Notes under the pieces: generated by a model
The model's database searches: none
Seen by the model: the letters and a program-made list of their open reading frames with translations, nothing else
Told to the model about the DNA's origin: nothing
Shown here: positions 49,401 through 60,497 of the stretch, in pieces
Numbering within the stretch: the first letter of the stretch is position 1
Layout of the letters: every line of letters starts with the position of its first letter
Program-made: the position numbers and the translations under genes
Assembly (NCBI GenBank): GCA_025403435.1
Contig: CM046351.1
Coordinates: forward strand, 23,591,276 to 23,655,275
Origin: Artocarpus heterophyllus
Taxonomy: Eukaryota; Streptophyta; Magnoliopsida; Rosales; Moraceae
Length of the DNA: 64,000 nucleotides
Reading direction: 5' to 3'

Positions 49401-51025
49401 AGATTCCTTCACCCTCCTAGACACGACTTCATGAGACGCTCACTCATTAACCAATCACCACCACACTGGTAAGTGATTACCGTCCCCCTATCAGACACTA
49501 AGGTCACCTTTCTAAGTTGACAGTCCACGACTGCACTATACCTGGACAACCAGTCCATCCCTAGGATTACATCATAGGAGCTCATGGGGAGTATAATCAA
49601 ATCACTTTTCAAAATCTCATCCCCAACCTTTATTTTACATGATTTACACATACAATTCACACACACCCGCCCCAAGGGAGAAGTTATGACTAGGGGTTCA
49701 TTAAACTCTTCTACCTCTAATCCCAAGGCATGTACAAAAGAACTCGAAATGAGAGAATGAGAGGCACCGGTATCAAATAAAATGCGAGCTAAAGATCTAG
49801 AAACCAATATCATACCATCGACAACCGCGTTACCAGTCTGAGAATCTGACCCTCCAGATACCATTGCATGAACCTGCACTGGCGCCTTTCCTTTTCCTCT
49901 ACCGACATTACTGGGTCCTGGATTACTCGGCCGATGCTGCTGAGATGGAGACGACTGCACACTACCTGTACTCGGTGCTCTATACTGAGGAACACTGCGC
50001 TGAAAATACTGCGGCTGCTGCCCCCGTGCCGGATATGAGAATTGCTGAGGAGAAAACTACGGATACTGTAACTGCGGGTACTGCGGAGGCGGAGGTAGGG
50101 TCTGAGGCTGAGGCTGAGATGAACGACTGGCATCCTCCTCGGTCTGCGATCCAAGACGAGCACTCCTGATCGGGCAATTCCTCTTGATGTGTCCGGGCTG
50201 CTGACAGAAATGACAATGAAAGCTGTAGGGGTTGCTGCGCCCGCTGCCAGACGAACTGCTACTGCCACTGGTCGCACCGCCTTGCTTGCCTTTCCCCGGA
50301 GCTGGACGACTACTGGTGCTCTTCCTGCCACTCCTCTGCGGTCCTCCTGAAGCCTTGGCTCGGTCCTCACAATACTGCACATAATCATTCTCCACGGAGA
50401 TCGCCGACGACACGAGCTCTCCGAAACTCATAAGCCGTAGAGCAACCAACTGCCGCCGAATAGGAGCCTTGAGTCCTTCTTGAAACTTGATGCATTTCTC
50501 ACGCTCCGATGCCACAGCTGATGGAGCAAACCTAGCCAACTCATTAAACTTCGCCTCATACTCTCAAACTAATAGATCACCCTGCTGCAATCTATAAAAC
50601 TCAGCTGCTTTCTGGTCTCTATATCCCTGCGAAAAATACCGATCATAGAACAGATCCTCGAACTTGTCCCAACCGATATCGCCACCGCGCTCCAGACGCT
50701 TAGTTTGTTTCCACCAGGTGTTGGCGCCACCCTCGAGCTTATACGCCGCGAATTCCACACGATACTCCTCAGGCACACCAAGGGTATCTAGATGCTTCAA
50801 GATCGAATCCAACCAATATTCAGCTAACTGCGGATCCCCATTGCCATCAAAAGTCAAAATAGACGCCCGCCGAAATTCCTTAAAGAACGCATGCCGACTA
50901 CCAACACTGGAGTCTTCCGGTCTAGCCCTGGCTGCCATCTGCCGGAAAGCCGCAAACATAGACCTCATCATGCTCTCATCATTTCCAAACTCGGCGTCAG
51001 CAGTCGAACGACGTCTAGGTGCCAT
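46433..51025 (-). pseudogene. gag-pol polyprotein with four in-frame stops
   Basis: One 1,531-codon frame with no frameshift. Codon positions: gag capsid-like region from about 45 (FFKEFRRASILTFDGNGDP), CCHC knuckle 271-284, protease DTGA at 418, RT with FIDDILVYS near 752, RNase H YADASGRG near 900, integrase HHCC at 1115/1122/1152/1155, integrase D1185, D1246 and E1282 (35 residues between the last two), and a chromodomain-like end near 1490-1525. Four nonsense codons interrupt it: TGA at 50564-50566, TAG at 50057-50059, TGA at 49409-49411 and TAG at 48257-48259. The one in SR*LRPHERNYPTH stands where related elements have glutamine. All four could arise by a single C-to-T change on the coding strand (CAG to TAG, CGA to TGA). 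All catalytic motifs are otherwise intact. Start taken at MAPRRRS, the first ATG after the leader. Confidence 0.92.
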
Positions 51026-51115
51026 TCTCTCACTTCTGAAAACAAAATTTGGACTGTCAGAGGTATTTCATTGTCAAACCTATGTGTGCACAATTCCCAA
51101 GGTTCATAACCTTGA

Positions 51116-51127
51116 GCTCTGATACCA
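51116..51127 (-). other. Primer-binding site (initiator Met tRNA)
   Basis: On the minus strand TGGTATCAGAGC occurs three bases after the 5' LTR end. It is the standard complement of the initiator methionine tRNA 3' end in plant LTR retrotransposons. Confidence 0.93.
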
Positions 51128-51130
51128 TTC

Positions 51131-53282
51131 TGTCACGCCCCGGAGTACGGGAGGTGACGTGGCGGAATATTTAGATTAATTAAAAGAGAATTTAATTAAA
51201 AATCGAGAGTTTGAGAATCAAATTAAATAAAAATTAAGAAGATTTCCACCACATTTTATAAAAGAATTTATAAATATTAAGCAAATAATAATAATTAATT
51301 AAAAACCGCGAATATGGGTTCCACAACCCACAACTTGTGCACACACATGGTTCTGACAATATCACAAATACAATTACAGTCCAAGTACAAATAAAGTTAA
51401 AGTCTTACATGCCTTGATTAAATAAATACAGAATGTAAATAAGTTCTCCTATTGCTCCTGAGTTCGGTCCGAAGAATCTTCTCCAAACCTAAATGGGAAA
51501 CCACCTAGAAGGGGGGAATTTAAAACAATAAAACGTGAGCGAAAGGCTCAGTAGGACTATGTTTTATAAAAATAGTTTAACGCAAAGGAACACAGCATTA
51601 TTAGAAGTTATTCAAAGGAAACTTAAATAAATAAATAAATAAATAATTTGAGTAAAACAATCCTGACACAGAATAGTCTACTCGTCAAATCAAAACACCA
51701 ATTTACTTTTACCTAGGCAAACCATGATATCACCACCGTCGTGGCCCAGTTGGGTTTCGGGACCTGCCCCCAAGATCGATCGCTACACGACCCGATCTCT
51801 GATATGGCATCATGCCCATGTGTTTATTATCATTATCATTCAAAACCCAATTACCGAGTGTTGTCAATTACATTTATTATGAAATTCATTTCATTTCACG
51901 GTATATTAAAATATAACCGATAAAACCATTTTCAAACAACTGTTGAAAACATTTTGATAGAAATCATTTTCAAAGCCAAATCATTTCAAAACCAGGCTAC
52001 CAAAGAAATAGGATAGAAGTCCTACCTCAATACTCGTGCCGGTACCCCACATCGTAATCCCGGTCCGCTATACGTTAGCTCCACGGAACCACGAACGATC
52101 CTAGATACAAACTAAGTCGATCAATATCTAGTTCGAGACATTATATGTTACTAAATCATTTCATGATGTCCTAGTGTGCCATTTGTACCTTTAAAATCAT
52201 CCTATAAGGTTGGGATTTAAATCAGGGTTCAAAACAGTGAAAACGGGTAAAAATCACAAAATTTTCTATGCCTCGGTCGGCCTGTCGGACGCCCTGCTTC
52301 GGCCTGCCGGAAACAAGGTTCGGCGTGCCGAACATTTCCCCAGATCCGGCCTGCCGGTCGGAAGAACACCGGCCTGCCGATCATCACTCCGGCCTACCGA
52401 ACATGAACTTCGGCCTGCCGAACTGGGAAAACCCAGAAATCCCAGCCACGGGTTTCTCGATCCCCAAAATCCAAATCTTGTTTCTAACCTGTTTTTCTCA
52501 AATCCCAGGCATGAAAAACAACTATAGTTGATAGAAAAACATTCTAGAACATGTTTGGAATCATTTAAACAACATTTAAACTCGAAATCCTCAAAAATCC
52601 GAAAATGAGGAAAAGAGGAGAAAAATGAAAAATCTTGAATTCAATCCGTTTTTCTTCAATCTAGGCTTAGATTCTAGTTGTTCTAAGCTCATTTAACACA
52701 AATCCACGGTTTTCTAAGCTAAAACAAACTTAGATTTCAAAAACACACAAAATTGAAAATTTTGTAAAAAGTTTAGAAATTTCGAATCTAACCTCGAATC
52801 GAAGCCTCAATCCGCGTTCTCGGTTGCCGAATCACGTCCCCGAGCTTCCTCCTTGCTATCCCGAAGCTTGGATTCGAATTTGTTTTAAAAATTTGTGAAG
52901 AAATTAGAGAGAGAGAGAGAGGCTGCCGAGAGAGAAATTGAGAGAGAGCAAGAGAGAAAGAGAACCGGAGAGTGAGGAGAGAGAGAGTGAGAGAAAGGGA
53001 ATAAATAGAGAAAATCGGTGGGCGGTTTTACTGTGCGAAAACCATGTGCCGCCCACGGTTTTGTAAAACAGAGTATTTTTAACATTTTACAAATTGTTGT
53101 GTTTTAAAACTCAAAACATCATTTTAAAACAATAAGAAATCCTTCGAATTCATTAATTTAACAAAACAACCAAAAATTCAAAAATCCAACCAAATAGTCT
53201 AATAAATGTTAAAACGTTAATTATGGCACACTAATCCACCATTTACATTACATTAACATTAAATAAATTTCGGGACGTTACA
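51131..53282 (-). repeat. 5' LTR of the gypsy element
   Basis: 2,152 bp, the same termini as the 3' LTR. It has an extra 21-bp motif unit in the CGGCCTGCCG cluster (about 52308-52330). In element sense it includes promoter and leader: a (CT)n tract corresponding to 52905-53000 and the GCTTCGGGATAGCAAGGAGG region. Confidence 0.93.
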
Positions 53283-56200
53283 ATTATGCTCAATATGGAC
53301 ACAATTGTCGATATTATGCTCACTATGGACACTAGTGTCCATATTGTTTAATGGCCATCACCGCCATTTATATTTTGCTCATTTTGGATATATTTGACAA
53401 ATTATCACCAACATTGATATTGTCATCAATATTAGGCTCACCATTGACACCGTTATTGCTTTGACCTTGGACTCCATCACTACCCTTAATCCCACTATGA
53501 TGTTCATCATATTGTTGCTCTTCTCTTGGTCAGGTCTTGAGCCCATGACATAATCTCTCATCTTAATCGTCATATTATGCATCAAATCAATCTTTTTCTC
53601 ACACCAAGCAACATCAACCCTCATGCTTGTGAGTTCTTTATCCAAGCATGCTCGAATCAGTTCATTCAAGTAGGCAATGGTACTATCCATTGGTCTTCCC
53701 TTTGACGGAGCTGCAGGTGGTGCAAACGAGAATTCACTAATCTCCTTGGCACGAGGATGATCCCGAGCACTCTCATGAGCTAAATGAACCACATTTTCTC
53801 TATTTTCATGATTGGGAGCATCATCATTCTGACAAATTCTTTTTCCTGATAATAACAACGTTGATAAATGTGACGTCACCGTATCCTCTATCTCCTTAAG
53901 GGGCACATAATACCACATATATGGGTTTCCATCTCCTCAGTTGTAGGCATTAGAATACCTTGTACACCCTAAAATATTTCAAATAATAATCAATCACGAA
54001 TGAAAACATGATATGAAAGAGAAGAAAAATTACACATTGAGGTCAAAAAATGCTAAACTTTTTCATCTAAAATGCACCTCAACTGCTAGAGTCACCTCAA
54101 GTCATCCCTACTGTTTCTAGTAGAGGTTACTCAAAGGCACTATCTTTGTATATGAAATACAAAAAAAGATGATGACAAATCCTCCAAAAAGTAGTGAAAA
54201 AGTAACAATAATAGAAAAAGAATGACATATTTTCAATTTCTAAAAATAGATTAAAAAAAACATGATTGTTCTTGGCTCTCTTTTTCCAAAATTAAAAAAA
54301 AAAACATTTTAGTAATTTATTAGTTATCATATACTAACCTGATCCTTATCGAGAGTCTCCACAATTTCACGATAAGAGGAAGATGCATGCATATTCCATC
54401 GTTTTATCTCCCTCAAATCATTTGGAGTAAAAGATCCTTGTCCCTCACTTCTGCAAATCTTTGCGCAATTCTAGGTATACTCTCATAGCCTCATATCTGA
54501 GAATGCCAACAAAAAAAAATATATTTTTTAATGGAATTCATAATGTATGTAGAGATGTTTCATTATCTGCAATGTGTGAACGAAGCAGTAAAAAATGTAT
54601 GTAGCTTGTTGAACTCCTTGTTTACTTTTTAAGTCTTTTTTCAAATGACAAACCATGTACACAAAAGACTCTCTTGCCCATAGAAATTCATTGAAAACAG
54701 TCTCATCATCATCTGCAACGCATTCATATCATCACCAGCCATCAACACTCTAGTGGCAAAAATAAGCATGGCCACTTTCAATTTCTCCATATATATAGTT
54801 CTACGTGCGTTGGCTGGCCAATTCATTAGTTTTTCCTCCACATCCTTAACGGTTACCTTAGTTTTCTTACGAGAATACTTATTTTGAAATCAGTAGCGGG
54901 TTCTTTGCCATCAGGCCAACTGTTTGGATACTTATCAGAGCAGTCTAGTCTAGTTATCAATGCATACTCATGCATAGAGAAGTGCGTTGGTTTCCCATTA
55001 ACCGACACCCATATATCATAATAGTTATTGCAATCAACTTGTCAAATAACAAAAACCGCATTAGTTGGCTACAGTGTTGGTAGTGATCAGGAGGTCAAGA
55101 AGGTGTCCAAATTGACTCTTATCCCTAAACCATTGTAACTCGCTACTATTCAATCTTTTCTTAATAACATTAATGATTTTTTCGAATTGTGACTCGATTG
55201 TTACTTTGCATGCGAAGTACTCCTTCCCTCTCAAAATAGGTTTCTCTTAGAATATTCAAAGACTAAAAACACATAAACGATTTACGTACTTTTTTCACAA
55301 ACATTATGAAAATAAAAATAGACTAATATAGAAGGTTCAACAATTGCTTCAATTAGCACATATACTCTGGGAATAGTTCTTCTACTCAAGCCATTGTCAA
55401 TGTCTCAAGTACTTGCGTCAATTTTCTGTAAATTAAATAGAAAAACACAAGTTTATTTTTTTAAATACATATTGTTTATTTTTAAAAAATACATATATGT
55501 TTATATAATAAGTGAGAAAAATGGGAAATCAATATCACAACATTTCCTATAATTTATAATTTGTACTTAAATATGTTCATGAACACTTCATCCAAATTGA
55601 CAACAATAATTTTAGAAATTAAAGAAAAAAATATAAAATTTTGCCACTATTCAATTTGTTCAAGTGCTTTAGCAATCATCATAGACCAAATCAATTAATT
55701 TTTGTCACTGTACTCTTTTTTTCCTTTCCTTATCATAAAAAATTTCAACTCTTTGTTTTAAAAACATTTATGTATTAATATAATATTAGAAAGAGTACCA
55801 TGCTTGTATCTAAACTTCAAAAAAATTAGCTTTAATCCTATTAATCGTCCCACATTATTAGTTAATAGAGAATCAAAGTAGATCTACCAATGACTCACGA
55901 AATGCTATGGTTCTTAAATATGATTTCTTAATTTTATTTAGAAGTAATTCGTGAAATCACACACCTTTTCTTTCTAAGTTATACCAAAACATACAATAAG
56001 GAACTTACCTCACGAATGAATGTATCACGAATAAATACAATAAGGAACGTACTAATTTGGATCAAGCTTATTTTTGAAATAAGGAACTTACACACACTCA
56101 CGAATGAATGTATTAGCTTATTTAGAAGTAATAGCCAACCTCAATTGTTCACATCCTTACCTCAACAGCTATATATTATGCATGTCCAATAAATATGTAA

Positions 56201-56618
56201 ATAATTTAGACCAATACTTGAAACCATGATTTAGCAATTGCAACATATTACGAAACAAACAAAAAACACTTTCCTTTACTATTAACAAACGACCTTTACA
56301 GCTTCCTACACCTCATGACTGGTCAATAGTTGAGGTAATTTGTTTGTCTCCAACCTCTCTTCTTTTCTGCAAAAAGTCGTAGGTTCAAGGTCCAAGGTCC
56401 AATTCTCATACAACATTTGGTTTATATTTTGATCCAACAAACTAAATCAACACAATGATATAACTATTCTCAATCTATATTAAAGAAAATTTATATATTT
56501 GATATTTTTCTATTGAATCACAAGAGAGAAAAATTACCTCCATTGTAACCGGTAGACCTGGACACTCTAGACCTGTCGATGAACTTGAACGGCTCACATT
56601 TGTAGAGCTTGATTCCAT

Positions 56619-57402
56619 AATATTTACTATTGTGGATGAAGAATCAAGGCCCCAAAATGAAAGTAAAAGTCTTCACCATGAAGCGTATGAGCGGAGGAAA
56701 GAATGAGGAGAAGGCAGAGGGCAGGGAAGAAGTGCTGGTGGGATTGACGAAGCCGGAGGCAGAAGGCGAGGAAGAAGGGGTTTTTCTTTTCTCCTCTAGT
56801 CTGGAATTTTTATTCGGGTCCTAAGAAGGTTTTTTTTTTTTGTTTTTTTATTTTTTATTTAAGTAGGGGGTAAATAAAAAGGGTAATTTGGTAAAAAGAT
56901 AAATTTATAGGAAAAAATAAACTTGAAAGAAAAGAGAAAGCTGGTCAGTAAAACTTTTTGTAAAGGGAGGTCATGGAGTTATATTTCTCTAATTGGCATT
57001 TACCAGATAAACAAAATAATCAATAGCCTAAATTAGAAACCCTTGCAATCAAAAGACCTCAAAATTCCCAATCTCCCCTCTCCCCTCACTTTCTCCTTCC
57101 TCTCTCTCTCATTAAAACAAACAATCAAAGATCACCGTCAGTCATGGCTTCCATCTACTCGATGGTGAGCCACCGTTAGGCTAATCACATAAAGCCCAAG
57201 AAGTCCATCCCATAATATTAAAACATTGCTTGAAGTGGCAATTTCAAAGACGGATAAGTGAAAATATGAATTTAAGCTTGAGAAATAATTGTAAATTTGA
57301 GTGCAAAAAATTCAAAGCTTCGACTTTGAAGCATCATTTATTTCTGACTACTTTAGTTGATTCTTGTCATTTTCAAAATGCTATAAACAAAGATTTTGTT
57401 TG
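56619..57402. other. Flank between MULE remnant and CACTA end
   Basis: Upstream of the tentative first exon, the plus strand at 56690-56790 is G/A-rich. 57070-57120 is pyrimidine-rich. Small frames here (56630-56824, 57230-57481) carry no recognisable domain. Confidence 0.35.
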
Positions 57403-59340
57403 CACTACAGCAAAATGTCACTCACATGACGTTAAAAAAGACTATTTGTGCAAACCGTCGTCGTATCTTATGCGGCAATAAGTGTTGAGAGATTAGATGA
57501 CGGTTTTATAGAAATCATCGTCTATTGTTAATATATTTGAATTAATCATCACACCCAGTTTTAGTTTTCATTCAACCCCTCCTAACCCTTTCCCAATCCT
57601 TTTCCTCTTTGTCACCTCTGTCAGCTTGTGTTGCCTCCACTGTCGTCGGCCATCACCTGTTGCTGCTTCCTCTGTCGCTGTTGTCGCCTCGTCCTGCCAC
57701 CTCTGTCGCTGCATCCATGAGTCTATCCATCCGTCGCCATGCACAAACTGTTATATCTTCTCAGTCTTAACGTCACCTCTCTCTCTCTCTCCGTTATTAG
57801 CTAAGAAATTTGTTAAAGTTTGCTATGAAATTTGTTGAAAATTATTGTGAAATTGTTGGATTATATTGAAATTTGTTTGAATTTCATTTTTCATGATTTT
57901 ATATATCAAATGATATCTTTTTTTGAGACTTTTTCTTGCAATACCCACTACATATTTGATAAAAATCCTCTATAGCATAACCTTAATTATTTAGGATTTT
58001 AGTTTTAGTTTTAGTTTTAATTTTGCTAATATGTTTTCTTTTTTTGTGAATGCATTGTTAGTAATTACTTTCGTATATGTGTTAACTCTTTGAGAATGGA
58101 CTTTAACGTTAGTTACGCATTAAAAGTAATTGGTTTAGTATCTGTGTTAGATTTTGTTAGTTATGTGTTTTAAGTTTATGTGAATTTAGTTCTATCAATT
58201 TGTTTGTTTAGGTTTTATATGAATTAGTTTCAATTTTAATTATTTAGGATTTTAATCAAAATGTCGCTTAAGATTGTGTATGTTGATTTGGTTATGATGA
58301 TTTATTAATTTTGTTATAATTTTGAACATGATGATATGGATATGTTAGGGTTTGTGAATTGAGTATGTTGATTTTGATATGATTTTATTATGATTTTGAA
58401 CTTTGTTATGCTTATAGATATGTTAGAGTTTGTGAATTGAGTATGTTGATTTTGTTTTTAGGTTAATTGATTAATTAAGGTTTTTAATTAGTTTTAATTT
58501 TTCTGTTAGTTTTAGTTTTGATTCATGAACTTGATAGTATGAATATGTTAATTTTAGGTTTATTTTTGTTATGCCTATAATTATAAATAATTTTGATTTG
58601 ATTTTATAGCAATGGATAGAAAATGGATAAACGTTAGTAGAGTGAGCGATGAATATGAGAACCGGGCTAAGAATTTTATGGCTTTTGTTAATGCTAATTT
58701 GAAAGAGAATATGATTTGTTGTCCTTTTGTTGATTGTGGAAATATTAAAAGGCAAACATATGATGAAATTAGGTTTTATTTATGTTAGAAGGCAAACATA
58801 TGATGATGAAGTCCGCGATGAGGGGGAATGTCCATGTTGGTAATAGAATGAATGATGAGGATGATGACGGTATTAACATGGTTGATACAATGAATGATAT
58901 GGATGAAAGATTTTGTGAACTGACCAGACTTATTTGAGATGATGATACAAGATGTAGAGACACCATTGTATAATCGGTGTTCGAAGTATACCAAACTATT
59001 TGATTTGATTAGATTATGGACTTTGAAGGAAATGGGTGTGTGGTCCAATTCAAGTTTCACTAAACTTTTAGAATTTTTATATGATGCATTTTCAGATAAT
59101 GATAAAGTGCCAGTAAGTATGTATGAGGAGGCAAAGAAGATGTTGAGTACTCTAGGAATGGAGTACGAGAAGATGCATGCTTGTCTGAACCATTGTATGC
59201 TATATCAAAAAGAGTGTGAAGACTTGGGTGAATGTTTGACGTGTAATGTGTCCTCGTGGAAGAAAGCTAAAGAACCATCAAAAGAAGAACAAATGTATCA
59301 GCTAAGGTGTTATGGTATATTCCCTTAGAACCACACTTGA
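57403..59340 (+). mobile_element. CACTA element, 5' end and truncated body
   Basis: CACTACAGCAAAATGTC at 57403-57419 is a CACTA-type terminal sequence. It is followed by subterminal motifs AACCGTCGTCG (57453) and GACGGTTTTATAGAAATCAT (57500), a familiar arrangement in plant CACTA elements. The TNP2 start follows at 58613. No 3' terminus (a TAGTG end) is found, and TNP2 homology stops at about 59340 close to the BBE-like promoter array. The element is therefore truncated. Confidence 0.6.
58613..59335 (+). pseudogene. CACTA TNP2 N-terminal region
   Basis: The ATG at 58613 opens MDRKWINVSRVSDEYENR, the conserved transposase-associated domain, with CCPFVDCGN as its zinc-binding-like cysteine pair. 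A stop follows at about 58786. Homology resumes in another frame (ATG 58939), with LEFLYDAFSDNDKVPVSMYE, AKKMLSTLGMEYEKMHACLN, HCMLYQKECEDLGECLTC and NVSSWKKAK. It ends at RCYGIFP just where the next TNP2 block (YFPLKPRLQRL) would begin. That next block is what survives in the 36894-38065 pseudogene, so the two remnants cover complementary parts of the protein. Inactive: stop, frame break and no core. Confidence 0.75.
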
Positions 59341-59514
59341 GAATGGCATATACACTTAAAAAAGTTAGTGACATTTTAGCATGCGTAATATTCATTAAAT
59401 GTAAGTTTTAAAACATAATATTTATAAAAATTCCCCTGCTTCATAATCTGGTTTTCAATCAACAGAAACGGCATAAGTTCTATGACGTACTTTCAGGAAT
59501 CAGGAAACCATTTT

Positions 59515-60360
59515 GACATCATTTTTTACTTTTGATAATGTCAAAATGTTGGAAACTATGATTTTTCATACCCTTCATTTTTTACAGAATAGAATGATTA
59601 CTACTCATTTACTTCTGTGAAAAATCAAAGGGATAATTAATCATAATTTTCCACATATTGATGTGATCAAACGGAAAGCTTTGATTCAAACTTTGAAAAA
59701 TCAAATGTACATTGAGTCAAACTTTCATAATTTTCTTACATTTCGACATCATCAAAATCAAGTCAATGAAAGAAATAAAGGAATTGTCAAAATCAAAGGC
59801 ACAAGAAATCATAACTTTTCTACGTTTCAACTTTATCAAAAGCAAATTCTATGAAAAATTAAAAGCCTGGGACATCATAATTTTTTGAGCAATACTATCT
59901 GTTCTTATGAGCTATAACTTCACCTTTTTATAAAAAGTATGTCTTATGGTAGGATATTTGGGTTTATAGGTGAAGCGAAAGAGTGAAGCTATAACCCTAT
60001 AAAATTATATAAGATTTTTATAATTTTTTTTATATTTTGATAACATAAAAAAGTACTCTATTAAAATATTAAAAAAAAAGGTTCTAATTAATTTGAGAGT
60101 ACGGAAGAAGTTAAAGACCTGAGAAATCATAATTCACAACAGTATCACGTGGATGAAAGTACTAAAAAGATTTTTGTGAACGATTAGACGTGCGGAAAAT
60201 CATAATTTCCCATATTTTGAAATTATCGAGAGATTGAGAGTACTAATTTAATGTTTTGAAAAATCAAAGGCGTGAGTATCATAATTTCTTACATTTCGAC
60301 AGCATCAAACGCAAAATTCAATGCTGCCAAAAAATCAAGCCCATAATTTCCCATACGAAA
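59515..60360 (+). repeat. ~85-bp repeat array upstream of BBE-like pseudogene
   Basis: Units with GAAAAATCAAAGG / AATCATAATTTTC / ACATTTCGACATCATCAAA anchors, collinear with 15750-16450 from about 59715 onward. Extra related units lie upstream (about 59515-59715). This supports duplication of promoter and gene as one segment. Confidence 0.6.
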
Positions 60361-60464
60361 AGCACCCATGATGTTACAAAACTATATTTAGTCAACTCTT
60401 TTCGTTTTCCTATGCAGTGTTATCGTATATTTATTGAATACGTAACAAGCTAGCGTTTATTATC

Positions 60465-60473
60465 TATATAAAG
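60465..60473 (+). promoter_or_regulatory. TATA box of pseudogene copy
   Basis: TATATAAAG in the same context as the intact gene, 25 bp upstream of the old start codon. The leader is shorter than in the intact copy because a CAATTGCTAT stretch and AGGGTGAAAACAAACAAGTG are missing. Confidence 0.55.
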
Positions 60474-60497
60474 GGAAGCATCATTTTACTCATAGTA

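Larger units (their letters stand above)
44254..53282 (-). mobile_element. Complete Ty3/gypsy LTR retrotransposon (Tekay/Del-like)
   Basis: A 9,029-bp element has LTRs at both ends, target duplication ATTAT (44249-44253 and 53283-53287), a primer-binding site, a polypurine tract and one gag-pol frame on the minus strand. Protein order is gag, protease, RT, RNase H, integrase; this places it in Ty3/gypsy. The C-terminal IPLVKIVWQHHGVDEATWEL is of the Tekay/Del chromovirus style (inference). LTRs differ at a few dozen positions by eye (about 2%), plus one 21-bp indel, so the insertion is recent relative to its surroundings. It interrupts the DUF1985-type pseudogene. Four in-frame stops make it non-autonomous as it stands. 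Confidence 0.93.
43990..56618 (-). pseudogene. DUF1985-type (Ulp1-MULE-associated) gene remnant
   Basis: The minus strand carries scattered exons of a gene type common inside plant Mutator-like elements, split by the gypsy insertion. A possible first exon at 56618-56538 (start MESSSTNVSRSSSSTG) ends at a GTAATT donor. The DUF1985-like part lies at about 55060-54600: DIWVSVNGKPTHFSMHEYAL, then WPANARRTIYMEKLKVAML, and in a shifted frame DDDETVFNEFLWARESFVY. A charged segment of about 180 residues follows at 53918-53379 (PPAAPSKGRPMDSTIAYLNE). Beyond the gypsy element, 44253-43990 continues with EPLFYHHTGVQIEHN. No Ulp1 protease catalytic motif is seen. Frameshifts and stops indicate a pseudogene. 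The exon model is tentative. Confidence 0.5.

Noticed and set aside
49810..50388. 192-residue minus-strand frame overlapping gag
   Set aside because: It is a shifted frame of the gag-protease region; the CCHC knuckle and DTGA motif are in the other frame.
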